Source: Streptomyces humi
Lineage (GTDB): Bacteria; Actinomycetota; Actinomycetes; Streptomycetales; Streptomycetaceae
DNA length: 64,000 bases
Direction: 5' to 3'
NCBI RefSeq assembly: GCF_001005085.2
Contig: NZ_LBMU02000085.1
Coordinates: 37,737-101,736, forward strand
Part shown: piece by piece, positions 23,520 to 32,698 of the stretch
How positions within the stretch are numbered: the first letter of the stretch is position 1
Layout of the letters: each line of letters begins with the position of its first letter
Notes under the pieces: generated by a model
What the model saw: the letters and a program-made list of their open reading frames with translations, nothing else
Told to the model about the DNA's origin: nothing
Database searches by the model: none
Translations under genes and position numbers: made by a program

Positions 23520-25097
23520 GTGTTCAACCGGAACCGAGGGCTGCGAAGAGTCGCCGCGGCCGCGTCCCTGTCCCTGGTCGCCGGGTGCGGTGTGCTCTCC
23601 GGCAGCGGCGCGGGCGGCGGCGGACCGATCGTCGTCGGTACGACCAGCGCTCCCAGCACGCTCGACCCGGCCGGATCGTGGGACGGTTCCTGGGAGCTCT
23701 TCCGGAACATCTACCAGACGCTGCTCGCCTACCCCGACGGCGCCACCACCCCTCAGCCCGACGCCGCCCGGAGCTGCGGCTTCACGGACTCCGGCAGCCG
23801 TACCTACCGCTGTGAGCTGCGCTCGGGCATGAAGTTCGCGGACGGCGACGCCCTCGACGCCGACGCCGTCAAGTACTCCATCGACCGGATCCGGACCATC
23901 AACGCGCCCAGCGGTCCGGCCGGACTGCTCGGCAGCCTCGACCGGGTGCAGGCGGTCGGCGACCGCGAGGTGGTCTTCCACCTCAACAAGCCCGACGCGA
24001 CCTTCCCGTTCGTGCTCGCCACCCCCGCCATGTCCATCGTCGACCCCGACGACTACCCCGCGCACTCGCTGCGCAAGGAGAAGTCGGTGCACGGCTCCGG
24101 GCCGTACGCCCTCAAGTCGTACGAGGACGGGAAGCGGGCCGAGCTGGTCCGCAACGACAACTACCAGGGGTTCGCCGACCGCCAGAACGACGCGGTGACC
24201 ATCCGCTACTTCCAGGACTCGGCCACCATGGTCAAGGCCCTGCGGGCCGGGGACATCGACGTCACCTACCGCGGTCTCGCCGCCTCCGACATCGTCGCCC
24301 TCCAGGCGCACCGCTCCACCGACCTGCAACTCGTCGACGGCACCGGCATGGACATCAGCTACCTGGTCTTCAACCCCAAGGACCCGTGGGCGAAGATACC
24401 GGCCGTGCGCAAGGCCGTCGCCCAGGTCGTGGACCGCGCCGCGATCGCCCACGCCGTCTACAAGGACACCGTCGACCCCCTGTACTCCATGGTCCCGGCC
24501 GGGCTGACCGGCCACACCACCGGCTTCTTCGACGATTTCGGCGACCCCAGCACCTCCAAGGCGCACAAGATCCTCGCGGACGCCGGGGTCACCCAGAAGG
24601 TCCCGCTCACCCTCTGGTACACCACCGACCGCTACGGCTCCGAGACCGCCAGCATGTTCCAGGAGCTCAAGCAGCAGCTGGACGACTCCGGCCTGTTCAC
24701 CATCACGCTCAGGAGCCGCCCCTGGAAGACCTATGTCGTCGGCTACCAGAAGGGCGAGTACCCGGTGTTCGGGCGCGGCTGGTTCCCGGACTTCCCGGAC
24801 GCCGACAACTTCATCGCCCCGTTCGTCGGGCAGCAGAACGCCCTCGGCACGCCGTACCCGTCCCCGGTGATCACCGGCAGGCTGCTGCCCCGGACGCGTG
24901 GTGAGAGCGACCGGGCCGAGGGGGTCAAGGACTTCGAGGAGGCCCAGCAGATCCTCGTCAACGACGCCCGGCTGATCCCGCTGTGGCAGGGCCGGCAGTA
25001 CGTCGCGGCGAGCGACGACATCTCCGGCGGCGAACGCGCGCTCGACCCGTCGACGATCATGATGATGTGGGAGCTGCACCGCAAGACCAGCTGGTGA
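23520..25097 (+). CDS. Oligopeptide-type ABC transporter substrate-binding lipoprotein
   Basis: A 525-residue SBP_bac_5 protein. A short positively charged start and LSLVAGC lipobox give a membrane-anchored lipoprotein. Family marks are PSTLDPAGSWDGSW, EMKFADGD-like MKFADGDALDADAVKYSIDR, and GSGPYALKSYEDGKRAELVR. It would capture a peptide or nickel-type ligand outside the cell. No permease or ATPase gene follows, so it is an orphan binding protein. GTG at 23520 has GAGGAG 8 bases upstream. Confidence 0.9.
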   Translation: MFNRNRGLRRVAAAASLSLVAGCGVLSGSGAGGGGPIVVGTTSAPSTLDPAGSWDGSWELFRNIYQTLLAYPDGATTPQPDAARSCGFTDSGSRTYRCELRSGMKFADGDALDADAVKYSIDRIRTINAPSGPAGLLGSLDRVQAVGDREVVFHLNKPDATFPFVLATPAMSIVDPDDYPAHSLRKEKSVHGSGPYALKSYEDGKRAELVRNDNYQGFADRQNDAVTIRYFQDSATMVKALRAGDIDVTYRGLAASDIVALQAHRSTDLQLVDGTGMDISYLVFNPKDPWAKIPAVRKAVAQVVDRAAIAHAVYKDTVDPLYSMVPAGLTGHTTGFFDDFGDPSTSKAHKILADAGVTQKVPLTLWYTTDRYGSETASMFQELKQQLDDSGLFTITLRSRPWKTYVVGYQKGEYPVFGRGWFPDFPDADNFIAPFVGQQNALGTPYPSPVITGRLLPRTRGESDRAEGVKDFEEAQQILVNDARLIPLWQGRQYVAASDDISGGERALDPSTIMMMWELHRKTSW

Positions 25098-25190
25098 ATC
25101 CCCCGGGCGGCACCGGTTGTCAGTGGTCGCCTGTAGGTTCTTGGGCATCGGCAGGAACCGCAAGTGACCGCAATTCGTGAGGACGTTGAC

Positions 25191-25877
25191 GTGACCGACA
25201 TCGCCATGCTGCCCCAGTCCTGGCACGGGGTTCTGGGTGACGAGCTTCAGCAGCCCTACTTCAAGGAGCTGACCGAGTTCGTCGAGGAGGAGCGGGCGAA
25301 GGGCCCCGTCTACCCGCCGCGCGAGGAGGTCTTCGCCGCGCTGGACGCGACGCCGTACGACCAGGTCAAGGTGCTGATCCTCGGCCAGGACCCGTACCAC
25401 GGCGAGGGCCAGGGCCATGGCCTGTGCTTCTCCGTCCGCCCCGGCGTGAGGACCCCGCCGTCGCTGCGGAACATCTACAAGGAGATGAAGGAGGAGCTGG
25501 GCTGGGAGGCGACACCGGACAACGGCTATCTGATGCCGTGGGCCCGGCAGGGCGTCCTGCTGCTCAACGCGGTGCTCACCGTCCGTGCCGGTGAGGCCAA
25601 CTCGCACAAGAACAAGGGCTGGGAGAAGTTCACGGACGCGGTGATCCGCGCGGTCGCCGACCGGCCCGACCCGGCGGTCTTCGTCCTCTGGGGCGGCTAC
25701 GCCCAGAAGAAGCTCCGGCTGATCGACGAGAGCCGCCACGTCGTGATCCAGGGCGCGCACCCGTCCCCGCTGTCCGCGAAGAAGTTCTTCGGCTCCCGCC
25801 CGTTCACCCAGATCAACGAGGCGGTCGCGGCCCAGGGCCACGAGGCGATCGACTGGCACATCCCGAACCTGGGCTGA
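25191..25877 (+). CDS. ung: Uracil-DNA glycosylase
   Basis: Removes uracil from DNA to start base-excision repair. The 228-residue family 1 enzyme shows the water-activating loop ILGQDPYHGEGQGHGLCFS, GVLLLNAVLTVR, and the Leu/His minor-groove loop GAHPSPLSAKKFFGSRPF. The GTG at 25191 (VTDIAMLPQSW) is chosen over an upstream ATG at 25164 because GTGAGGAC precedes it and the extra residues are not family-like. Monocistronic by spacing. Confidence 0.96.
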   Translation: MTDIAMLPQSWHGVLGDELQQPYFKELTEFVEEERAKGPVYPPREEVFAALDATPYDQVKVLILGQDPYHGEGQGHGLCFSVRPGVRTPPSLRNIYKEMKEELGWEATPDNGYLMPWARQGVLLLNAVLTVRAGEANSHKNKGWEKFTDAVIRAVADRPDPAVFVLWGGYAQKKLRLIDESRHVVIQGAHPSPLSAKKFFGSRPFTQINEAVAAQGHEAIDWHIPNLG

Positions 25878-25980
25878 CGGCGCCGGCGGGGGACACGGCG
25901 GGCCGCGTGCCGATGAGCCGGGGGAAGCCGCCGGGGGCGGTTAGCGTCGACGCAGACGATCGAGACGTGCGGAGGCCGCG

Positions 25981-26586
25981 GTGACGGACCGACAGGAGCA
26001 GACGGCACCGGACGCCGTGCTCACGCGGATCGGGCAGGTCGTGATGCTGCACCACGCCGGTGACCGTGAGGAGGCCCGCGGGCGCCTGCTCGACCTGTGG
26101 GCGGAGATCGGCGAACACGGCGACCCGCTGCACCGCTGCACCCTGGCCCATTACCTGGCCGACACCCAGGACGATCCGGCTGACGAACTCGCCTGGGACC
26201 TGAGGGCGTTGTCCGCGGCGGACGAGGCCAGGGACGCGAGCGAGGACCGGGAGGCCGGGGGGCCGGGCGAGTCAGGGGCGGCGCAGGAGGCGGGGGAGGC
26301 GCAGGAGGGGGGCGGCGCCGAGGACGGGGACCGGCCCGCGGGGGTCCGCGGTTTCTACCCGTCCCTGCACCTCAACCTCGCCGCCGACTACGTCAAGCTC
26401 GGCCGTACCGAGGCCGCCCGCACCCATCTGCGCCGGGCCCGCGGCGCCGCCACCGCCCTCGGTGACGACGGCTACGGCAACGGGGTCCGGGCCGCGATCA
26501 GCCGGCTGGCCCTGCGGCTCGGCGAAGAGGGGGACGACGGCCCGGACGGCGAACGCTGGGGACCGCCGAGACAACGGCCCAGCTGA
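25981..26586 (+). CDS. TPR-like hypothetical protein, 201 aa
   Basis: Two helical tetratricopeptide-like parts flank an acidic Gly/Glu/Ala linker (about residues 85-115). The N-terminal helix pair is HHAGDREEARGRLLDLWAEI and the C-terminal one LAADYVKLGRTEAARTHLRR. Related Streptomyces proteins are annotated as tetratricopeptide proteins of unknown role. GTG at 25981 follows GGAGG. No signal peptide, so cytoplasmic, probably a protein-binding scaffold. Confidence 0.7.
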   Translation: MTDRQEQTAPDAVLTRIGQVVMLHHAGDREEARGRLLDLWAEIGEHGDPLHRCTLAHYLADTQDDPADELAWDLRALSAADEARDASEDREAGGPGESGAAQEAGEAQEGGGAEDGDRPAGVRGFYPSLHLNLAADYVKLGRTEAARTHLRRARGAATALGDDGYGNGVRAAISRLALRLGEEGDDGPDGERWGPPRQRPS

Positions 26587-26610
26587 CGGCCCGGCCGGAA
26601 GCCCGTCGCC

Positions 26611-27084
26611 TCAGTGGCCGTACGTCTGCTCGCAGATCCGCGCCTGCGGGCTGTCCGCGCGCCAGCCGCCGTACTGCTTGCCGAGGGCGCACACGTCCGG
26701 GGCCCTCGGTACGGGACGGACGTCGGGTACGTCGGCCTGTGAACTCCGCGTCCGGTGCGGGAGCGGATGGGCACGGGGATGCGGATGCGCGGGGCCGGCG
26801 GTGCGCGGTGGCGGCTGCGGAGGCGGCGCGGGCGGGGTGTGCGGGGCGTCCGACGTGCGGCGGTCCGGAGGCCGGGGCGGGCCGACCATCTCCAGCGCCT
26901 CCTTGGCCGGTGCCTGCACCACCTTGGGGTCGGCGCTGCCGTCCGGGCGGGGCGCCGACGGCAGCGAGGGCGCCGTACCAGGCGGCGGGCCGGGCGCCGC
27001 CGGACGCTGGACCGTCACACAGCCGGACAGCGCCGAGACGGTCACGGTGACCAGGAGCGCTGCGGTCGTCGTCGTTCGATGCAC
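26611..27084 (-). CDS. Pro-rich lipoprotein, 157 aa
   Basis: Signal peptide with lipobox SALSGC at about residue 22, then a Pro/His/Arg-rich low-complexity spacer of about 90 residues, ending in a compact Cys-paired tail (DVCALGKQYGGWRADSPQAR..C). Such C-terminal tails recur in Streptomyces surface proteins. The function is unknown. It converges on the TPR-like gene with 24 bases between stops. Confidence 0.72.
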   Translation of the reverse strand: MHRTTTTAALLVTVTVSALSGCVTVQRPAAPGPPPGTAPSLPSAPRPDGSADPKVVQAPAKEALEMVGPPRPPDRRTSDAPHTPPAPPPQPPPRTAGPAHPHPRAHPLPHRTRSSQADVPDVRPVPRAPDVCALGKQYGGWRADSPQARICEQTYGH

Positions 27085-27196
27085 CCGCGCAACTCTGCTG
27101 GCTCGGCGCGGGCGTTGACACCGCCGACGGGAGTTCGGTGCCCCGCACGGGTGATCTCGTGCCCCGTACGGGCGACGGGTGGCCGTGGGGCTGACG

Positions 27197-27709
27197 TCAG
27201 TCGCCGGTCGCGCCGTCGATCCGCTCCCGGATCAGGTCGGCGTGACCGTTGTGCCGGGCGTACTCCTCGATCATGTGGGTGTGGATCCAGCGCAGGCTGA
27301 TCCGCTTCCCGGTGCGGCGGTGCACACCCTTGGAGAGGTCGTCCAGGGCGAAGTCGGCGGCGGTGGCACGGGCGGCCTCGATCTCGGCCTGCCAGACCGC
27401 GTACGTCTCCTGCCAGGTGTCCGCCTCGGTGACACGGAACTCGCCGTCCGGGTCCTCGTCGCTCCAGTACAGCGGCGGCGCCTCCGCCCCGGCGAGCACC
27501 CGGCTGTACCAGGACCGCTCCACATCGGCCATGTGCCGCACCAGCCCCAGCAGGGACAGCGGGGACGGCTCCACGGAGGCGGTCCTGAGCTGGGCGTCGG
27601 TCAGTCCCTCGCACTTCACCGCGAGGGTCTCCCGGTGGAACTCCAGCCAGCCCTCCAGCATGGTGCGTTCGTCGGCGTCGGTCTCGGGCAAACGGCGGTC
27701 GGTCGTCAT
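27197..27709 (-). CDS. DinB/DUF664-family protein
   Basis: A 170-residue four-helix-bundle protein of the DinB/mycothiol-dependent S-transferase type. Metal-binding histidines are visible in LLGLVRHMADVERSW and SLRWIHTHMIEEYARHNGHAD. In actinobacteria many of these use mycothiol as thiol donor; the acceptor here is not known. The ATG at 27709 is favoured over 27718 because GAGG then has proper spacing. Confidence 0.85.
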   Translation of the reverse strand: MTTDRRLPETDADERTMLEGWLEFHRETLAVKCEGLTDAQLRTASVEPSPLSLLGLVRHMADVERSWYSRVLAGAEAPPLYWSDEDPDGEFRVTEADTWQETYAVWQAEIEAARATAADFALDDLSKGVHRRTGKRISLRWIHTHMIEEYARHNGHADLIRERIDGATGD

Positions 27710-27831
27710 ACCCGGCATCCTCGCCGAGGACCGCCCTGTCCCACCACGGATTATCGGCCCGTATGCTTCCGCACAGGCATCCGGACGGACATGGGTGCGG
27801 ACACGCGTAGGCAACCGCCAGGGGAGCGTCA

Positions 27832-28743
27832 GTGAAGGTCGGCTGCATCGGACTGGGCGACATCGCGCAGAAGGCGTACCTGCCGGTGCTGGGCACGCGG
27901 CCGGGGCTCGAACTCCACCTCCAGACCCGCACCCCCGCGACCCTCGACCGGGTCGCCGACACCCTCCGCCTGCCCGCCGGCCACCGGCACGCGACCCTCG
28001 ACGACCTCCTCGCCCAGGATCTCGACGCCGCCTTCGTGCACGCGCCGACGGGCGCCCACCCCGAGATCGTCGCCCGGCTCCTGGAGGCGGGCGTACCGAC
28101 GTACGTCGACAAGCCGCTGGCGTACCGGCTCGCCGACTCCGAGCGGCTCGTGACGCTCGCCGAGGAACGGGACGTGTCGCTGTTCGTCGGCTTCAACCGG
28201 CGGTACGCGCCGGGCTACGTCCAGTGCTCCGACCACCCACGCGAGCTGATCCTGATGCAGAAGAACCGCATCGGGCTGCCCGAGGAACCCCGCACGATGA
28301 TCCTCGACGACTTCATCCACGTCGTGGACACCCTGCGCTTCCTCGCCCCCGGACCCGTCGACGACGTCACCGTACGCGCCCGGGTCGTCGACGGACTGCT
28401 GCACCACGTCGTCCTCCAGCTCGCCGGGGACGGCTTCACCGCGCTCGGGGTGATGAACCGGCTCAGCGGATCGGCGGAGGAGATCCTGGAGGTCTCAGGG
28501 CAGGACACCAAGCGCCAGGTCGTCAACCTCGCCGAGGTGATCGACCACAAGGGACAGCCGACGGTCCGGCGGCGCGGCGACTGGGTGCCGGTCGCCCGGC
28601 AGCGCGGTATCGAGCAGGCCGTGTTCGCCTTCCTCGACGCCGTCCGCGCCGGGAAGGTGCTCAGCGCCCGGGACGCACTGGCGACTCACGAACTCTGCGA
28701 GCAGGTGGTACGAGAGGTTCGGCGGCGCCCCGGCGCAGCCTGA
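27832..28743 (+). CDS. Gfo/Idh/MocA-family oxidoreductase
   Basis: A 303-residue NAD(P)-dependent dehydrogenase. The Rossmann start CIGLGDIAQKAYLPVL and the EKP-type motif in YVDKPLAYRL (D replacing E) are present, followed by LFVGFNRRYAPGY. The substrate is likely a sugar or cyclitol. GTG at 27832 has GGGGAG 6 bases upstream. Its 3' end overlaps the convergent lnt gene by 83 bases. Confidence 0.86.
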   Translation: MKVGCIGLGDIAQKAYLPVLGTRPGLELHLQTRTPATLDRVADTLRLPAGHRHATLDDLLAQDLDAAFVHAPTGAHPEIVARLLEAGVPTYVDKPLAYRLADSERLVTLAEERDVSLFVGFNRRYAPGYVQCSDHPRELILMQKNRIGLPEEPRTMILDDFIHVVDTLRFLAPGPVDDVTVRARVVDGLLHHVVLQLAGDGFTALGVMNRLSGSAEEILEVSGQDTKRQVVNLAEVIDHKGQPTVRRRGDWVPVARQRGIEQAVFAFLDAVRAGKVLSARDALATHELCEQVVREVRRRPGAA

Positions 28744-30235
28744 CCGTCCGCGCCCCCTCGCCCAGGCAGAACCCGGCCAGTACCAGCAGCGCGCCGTCCA
28801 CGACCCAGTCACCGAACCGTACGAACGGCGTGACACCGCGGGCGACCGGCACCTCGTACACCCGGGCCTCGCTCGCGTCCGTGCCCAGCCAGGGGCCCAG
28901 CCGCGCGCCGTCCGGGCCGTACACGGCGGACACGCCGGTCAGCGTGGCGTGGATCATCGAGCGGCCGGTCTCGGCGGCGCGCAGGGCACCCAGTGAGGCG
29001 TGCTGCTCGGGCGCCCAGCTGTGCTGGAACGAGGAGGTCGAGGACTGGCCGATCAGCACCTCGGCGCCGTCCTGCGCGAGATGCCGGCTCATGTCGGGGA
29101 ACGCCGTCTCGAAGCAGACCATCGGGCCGACCCGCAGTCCGTGGCCGACGTTCATCACCACCTGCTCGGTGCCGCGCCGCCGGTCCTCGCCCGCGGCCTT
29201 GCCCACCGACGTGGCCCAGCCGAGCAGCGAACGGGCCGGTATGTACTCGCCGAAGGGAACCAGCCGCATCTTGTCGTACCGCTCGCCCGTCGGGCCGTCG
29301 GCGCCCACCAGGATGGAGCTCTTGTAGATGCCGGGCCGGTCGGAGCGCCGGGCGTCCACGTTCACCAGGATGTCCGCGCCGGTCTGCCGGGAGAGGACGG
29401 CGATCCGGCGCGCGAGGTCGGGCCGGTCGCCCAGGTCGAAGCCGACGCTGCTCTCGCCCCACACGATCAGGTCGGGGTGCTGCCCGACCAGCTGCCTGGT
29501 GAGCTGCTCCTCGCGGTCGAAGCGCCGGTCGCCGCTGGCGGAGCCGTCGACGACGCCCGGTTGTACGACGGCGATCCGGACGTGCCCGTCGGCGTCCGGG
29601 CGCGGTGACCACACCCAGGCGGCGGAGGTCGCGGCGGCCGTGGCCACCAGCGAGGCGACCGCGGGCATCCGGGCCTCGCGCACCGAGACGAGCACCGCGA
29701 CGGCCACGTTCACGGCCACCACCAGGAAGCTCAGCAGCCACACCCCGCCCACGGAGGCCAGCCGCAGCGCGGGTGTCACCTGCCACTGGGTCGCGCCGAG
29801 CATGCCCCACGGCCCGCCCAGCCCCTGCCAGGACCGCACCAGCTCCACCATCAGCCAGCCCGACGGCAGGACCAGCACCGCGGCCGCGGCCCGCCCCGGT
29901 GACGGCACCCCGCCCAGCAGCCGGCGCGTCACCCAGCCCCAGGGCGCCCAGAACACGCTCAGCAGGCCCGCTATCAGGAAGATGAAGACGTGCAGACTCG
30001 GCAGCAGCCAGTGGTGCACGGCCACCATGAACCCGAAGCCGCCGCACCAGCCGTCGTACGCCGCCCGCCGTGCGGTCGGCGCCGAGCGGGCCAGCAGCAG
30101 CCACGGGACCAGCGCGACATACGCGAACCACCACAGCGACGGCGCCGGGAAGGCCAGCACGGGCAGGGCGCCCGCGAGCGCTCCGACGCAGGAACGCCGC
30201 CACGGGGAGGTGAGCCAGCGTTCTACGGTCCTCAT
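28661..30235 (-). CDS. lnt: Apolipoprotein N-acyltransferase
   Basis: Adds a third acyl chain to the N-terminal Cys of lipoproteins in the membrane. The 524-residue protein has about six N-terminal membrane segments and a nitrilase-like domain whose catalytic residues are visible: Glu in LIVWGESSVG, Lys in RYDKMRLVPFGEY and Cys in GPMVCFETAFPDM. A final membrane helix closes the protein. Streptomyces often carry two Lnt-like genes; the presence of several lipoproteins in this window is consistent. Start ATG at 30235. Its 3' end overlaps the convergent dehydrogenase. Confidence 0.92.
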   Translation of the reverse strand: MRTVERWLTSPWRRSCVGALAGALPVLAFPAPSLWWFAYVALVPWLLLARSAPTARRAAYDGWCGGFGFMVAVHHWLLPSLHVFIFLIAGLLSVFWAPWGWVTRRLLGGVPSPGRAAAAVLVLPSGWLMVELVRSWQGLGGPWGMLGATQWQVTPALRLASVGGVWLLSFLVVAVNVAVAVLVSVREARMPAVASLVATAAATSAAWVWSPRPDADGHVRIAVVQPGVVDGSASGDRRFDREEQLTRQLVGQHPDLIVWGESSVGFDLGDRPDLARRIAVLSRQTGADILVNVDARRSDRPGIYKSSILVGADGPTGERYDKMRLVPFGEYIPARSLLGWATSVGKAAGEDRRRGTEQVVMNVGHGLRVGPMVCFETAFPDMSRHLAQDGAEVLIGQSSTSSFQHSWAPEQHASLGALRAAETGRSMIHATLTGVSAVYGPDGARLGPWLGTDASEARVYEVPVARGVTPFVRFGDWVVDGALLVLAGFCLGEGARTVRLRRGAAEPLVPPARRVRESPVRPGR

Positions 30236-30311
30236 GCGTCGCCTCCTGCCTGCGGGTCCTTCCAGTGTGCGGGACCCGCCGGGATCTCCGACAGGGGGCA
30301 GGGGCGCGGGC

Positions 30312-30815
30312 TCAGCCGGGCACGGCCGCCGCGCGCGGGTCGGGGAGCCTGCGCCAGCGCTCCTCGACGACCACCGTCCGCAGCCGCCAGCCCTCCTCGG
30401 TGCGCAGCGACGCGAACGAGTACCGGCCGCCGCACACGAAGTCCGGGGCGGTGGAGGCACCGGCACCGTCACCGTCGGCGCCGGCGCCGACGAACCGCAT
30501 CGGGTTGACGTAGTCGGCCTGGACGTGGGCGGTGTCGCCGGTGTCGTGCTCCAGCAGGCCGAAGCGGATCCGACGGTTGACGATCAGATGCTGGCGCATC
30601 GAGAAGAGGGCCAGGTTCTCCGCGAGCCATCCGGCCACCTGTCCCGCGCCCCCCTCGATGCCCCCGGCGGAACGGTAGTCGGCCCGCCCGTCCGTGGTGA
30701 ACAGTCCCCGGTACGCGGCCCAGTCCCCGTCGTCGACGGCCACCGCGTACTCGGTGACCAACTCGTCGAGGGCAAGCCGGTCCATCACGGTCGCGAGCTC
30801 CACACGCTGCGTCAT
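30312..30815 (-). CDS. SnoaL/NTF2-like protein
   Basis: A 167-residue NTF2-fold protein: LDELVTEYAVAVDDGDWAAY followed by FTTDGRADYRSAGGIEG and a C-terminal sheet ending in WRLRTVVVEERWRRL. Such proteins are dehydratases, cyclases or ligand binders (SnoaL_4 type). ATG at 30815 is preferred to 30833. It lies between lnt and a lipoprotein gene on the same strand with 76 bases to lnt. Confidence 0.82.
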   Translation of the reverse strand: MTQRVELATVMDRLALDELVTEYAVAVDDGDWAAYRGLFTTDGRADYRSAGGIEGGAGQVAGWLAENLALFSMRQHLIVNRRIRFGLLEHDTGDTAHVQADYVNPMRFVGAGADGDGAGASTAPDFVCGGRYSFASLRTEEGWRLRTVVVEERWRRLPDPRAAAVPG

Positions 30816-30884
30816 CGGCTCAGTGTTGGGCACCCGACCGGCACAGCCAAGGGGTACGCGGATTTTCGGCGATGTTCGTACCGG

Positions 30885-31604
30885 TCACCCGGAGTCCGTC
30901 ACCTTGTCCAGCTTGGCCAGCTGGGCCCTGATGACCGCCTCCGGCACGGCGGCCGGCTCCGCGGCCCCCTTCCCCTGGGGACGGTTGAAGGTGGTGAACA
31001 TGGCGACCGTCGCTCCCTGACGGACCGCCACCACCGCGTACGGCACCCGCACGGGCTCCTCGTCGGCGCCGCCCGCCAGCTGGGTGAGGCGCAGGGACAC
31101 GGACTCGTCGCCGTAGCCGGGGTCGGACCTGACCTCGACCCCGTCGTAGTCGAAGTCCACCAGGACGTCCTTGAAGGTCCTGCACCGTTCGGCGGCCGTC
31201 CGCAACGCGTCGATCACCCGCTCGGCGTCCCCGGAGCCGTGCGACGAGAGGGTCAGGTGCGCGCTGGGTCCGTGGTCCTTCGAGGAGATGATCCGGGCGG
31301 TGCGCGCGGTCGCCGCGAAACCACTGCTGCCCCCGACCGCCTGCACGGCGGGCGCGCACGAGGAGGGGTCCGCCGTCTTGCGGGACGCGGAGGTGGACGC
31401 CAGGTCCCGCTGCACCTCGTAGCCGTCGAGATCGGTGCCCGTGACCGTGGCCCGCACCAGGTCCGCCTCGCTCAGCGGCTTGGCGTCCGCACCGGACGTC
31501 CCGGCCGCCCCGGTCTTCCCGGGTGCCCCGGCTCCGCAGGCCGCGAGCGTCAACGAGGTCATGAGCATGGCAATCGTGCTGACGGTACGTGATCGGCGAT
31601 CCAC
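30885..31604 (-). CDS. Lipoprotein, 239 aa
   Basis: N-terminal signal RRSRTVSTIAMLMTSLTLAAC with lipobox LAAC at residue 23, then a Gly/Ala spacer and a globular alpha/beta part that contains two Cys (PSSCAP, ERCRTF) likely to form a disulfide. The domain resembles Streptomyces sensor-like lipoproteins of the PknH/LpqN type, but I cannot name it. Probably exposed on the cell surface. Confidence 0.75.
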   Translation of the reverse strand: MDRRSRTVSTIAMLMTSLTLAACGAGAPGKTGAAGTSGADAKPLSEADLVRATVTGTDLDGYEVQRDLASTSASRKTADPSSCAPAVQAVGGSSGFAATARTARIISSKDHGPSAHLTLSSHGSGDAERVIDALRTAAERCRTFKDVLVDFDYDGVEVRSDPGYGDESVSLRLTQLAGGADEEPVRVPYAVVAVRQGATVAMFTTFNRPQGKGAAEPAAVPEAVIRAQLAKLDKVTDSG

Positions 31605-31704
31605 TGTTTCCCCACCCGTGTGTCCTGGAACCCGGGGCCCCCGCCCCGGCTCGAAGCCTCTGGCAGCAGCGTAGTTCGCGCGCCCGGTGAGCGGACCTGG
31701 TTCT

Positions 31705-31762
31705 GGATCACCGTAGGATCACCGTCCGGTCGTTCTCAGGAGGTCCGGTCGTTCTCAGGAGG
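31705..31762 (+). repeat. Tandem duplications in a leader, doubling the ribosome site
   Basis: GGATCACCGT occurs at 31705-31714 and 31716-31725. Directly after, the 19-base unit TCCGGTCGTTCTCAGGAGG occurs twice in exact tandem at 31725-31743 and 31744-31762. Each copy ends in the AGGAGG ribosome site; only the second, 5 bases before ATG 31768, is correctly spaced. Confidence 0.9.
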
Positions 31763-31767
31763 CTTGT

Positions 31768-32508
31768 ATGGCACGTCCCGTCACGGTGGTCACCGGTGGC
31801 AGTCGGGGAATCGGGGCCGCGACCTGTCTGCGGCTCGCGGCGGACGGGCACGACGTCGTGATCGGCTACGTCCGCGACGCGGACGCCGCCGCCGCGGTCG
31901 CGCGCGGGGTGGCGGAGGCCGGCGCGCGGGCCGCCGTCGTGCAGGTGGACACGGCGGTGGAAGCGGACGTGGAGCGGCTGTTCGACACGGCGGAACGGGA
32001 GCTGGGAGCCGTCACCGGTCTGGTCAACAATGCCGCCGTGACCGGGCCGTTGGGGCGGCTCGCGGACACCGGCACCGCCGATCTGCGCAGGGTCGTCGAG
32101 GTCAACCTGCTGGGAACGCTGCTCTGTTCGCGGCGCGCCGCGCGGCTGCTGGCCGGGCGGGGCGGCGGAGCCATCGTGAACGTGTCCTCGGGGGCCGCGA
32201 CCCTCGGCAGCCCGGGTGAGTTCGTCCACTACGCGGCGACGAAGGCGGCCGTCGACGCCCTGACCGTGGGCCTCGCCAAGGAACTCGGCCCGGACGGGGT
32301 GCGGGTCAACGCGGTCGCGCCCGGCGCCGTGGACACCGAGATGCACGCGGCGATGGGCGACCCCGGCCGGGCCCTGCGGATCGGTGCCGGCGTCCCGTTG
32401 GGACGGGTGGGCCGGCCCGAGGAGATCGCCGCCGCGATCGCCTGGCTGCTGTCGCCGGAGGCCTCCTACACCACCGGGACCGTCCTGCGGGTGGCCGGCG
32501 GTCGCTGA
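31768..32508 (+). CDS. SDR-family oxidoreductase
   Basis: A 246-residue classical SDR with TGGSRGIGAATCLRL, NNAAVTGPLG, VNVSSGAATLGSPGEFVHYAATKAA (Ser, Tyr, Lys) and APGAVDTEMHA. It belongs to the glucose-1-dehydrogenase/FabG-like group. The substrate is unknown. Its leader carries tandem duplicated sequence with two ribosome sites. It converges on a small gene ending at 32519. Confidence 0.88.
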   Translation: MARPVTVVTGGSRGIGAATCLRLAADGHDVVIGYVRDADAAAAVARGVAEAGARAAVVQVDTAVEADVERLFDTAERELGAVTGLVNNAAVTGPLGRLADTGTADLRRVVEVNLLGTLLCSRRAARLLAGRGGGAIVNVSSGAATLGSPGEFVHYAATKAAVDALTVGLAKELGPDGVRVNAVAPGAVDTEMHAAMGDPGRALRIGAGVPLGRVGRPEEIAAAIAWLLSPEASYTTGTVLRVAGGR

Positions 32509-32518
32509 GCCCCGGCGG

Positions 32519-32698
32519 TCAGGCCGCCTCGATGATCCGCCCACGGATCGCCTCGGCCCACTCGACCACCAACAGCTCGTACTCCGACCGCTCCTGAGCC
32601 GAGAGCGTTCCGCCCGCACGCAGCCACAGCGCCCGGATGTGCTCGTTGACCTCGGCAGCAGACCGCGCGGAACCAGGAGTTCGGGAATCGGGGGACAT
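32519..32698 (-). CDS. Small conserved protein, 59 aa
   Basis: The minus-strand frame from ATG 32698 to TGA 32519 encodes 59 residues: MSPDSRTPGSARSAAEVNEH, then IRALWLRAGGTLSAQERSEY, then ELLVVEWAEAIRGRIIEAA. The helical, charged second half and strong GC3 support a real gene. It looks like a small Streptomyces protein widely conserved but of unknown role. It lies 10 bases after the convergent SDR stop. Confidence 0.75.
   Translation of the reverse strand: MSPDSRTPGSARSAAEVNEHIRALWLRAGGTLSAQERSEYELLVVEWAEAIRGRIIEAA

Noticed and set aside
25098..25190. Promoter TTGTCA...TAGGTT before ung
   Set aside because: The spacing between the two boxes is only 11 bases, too short.
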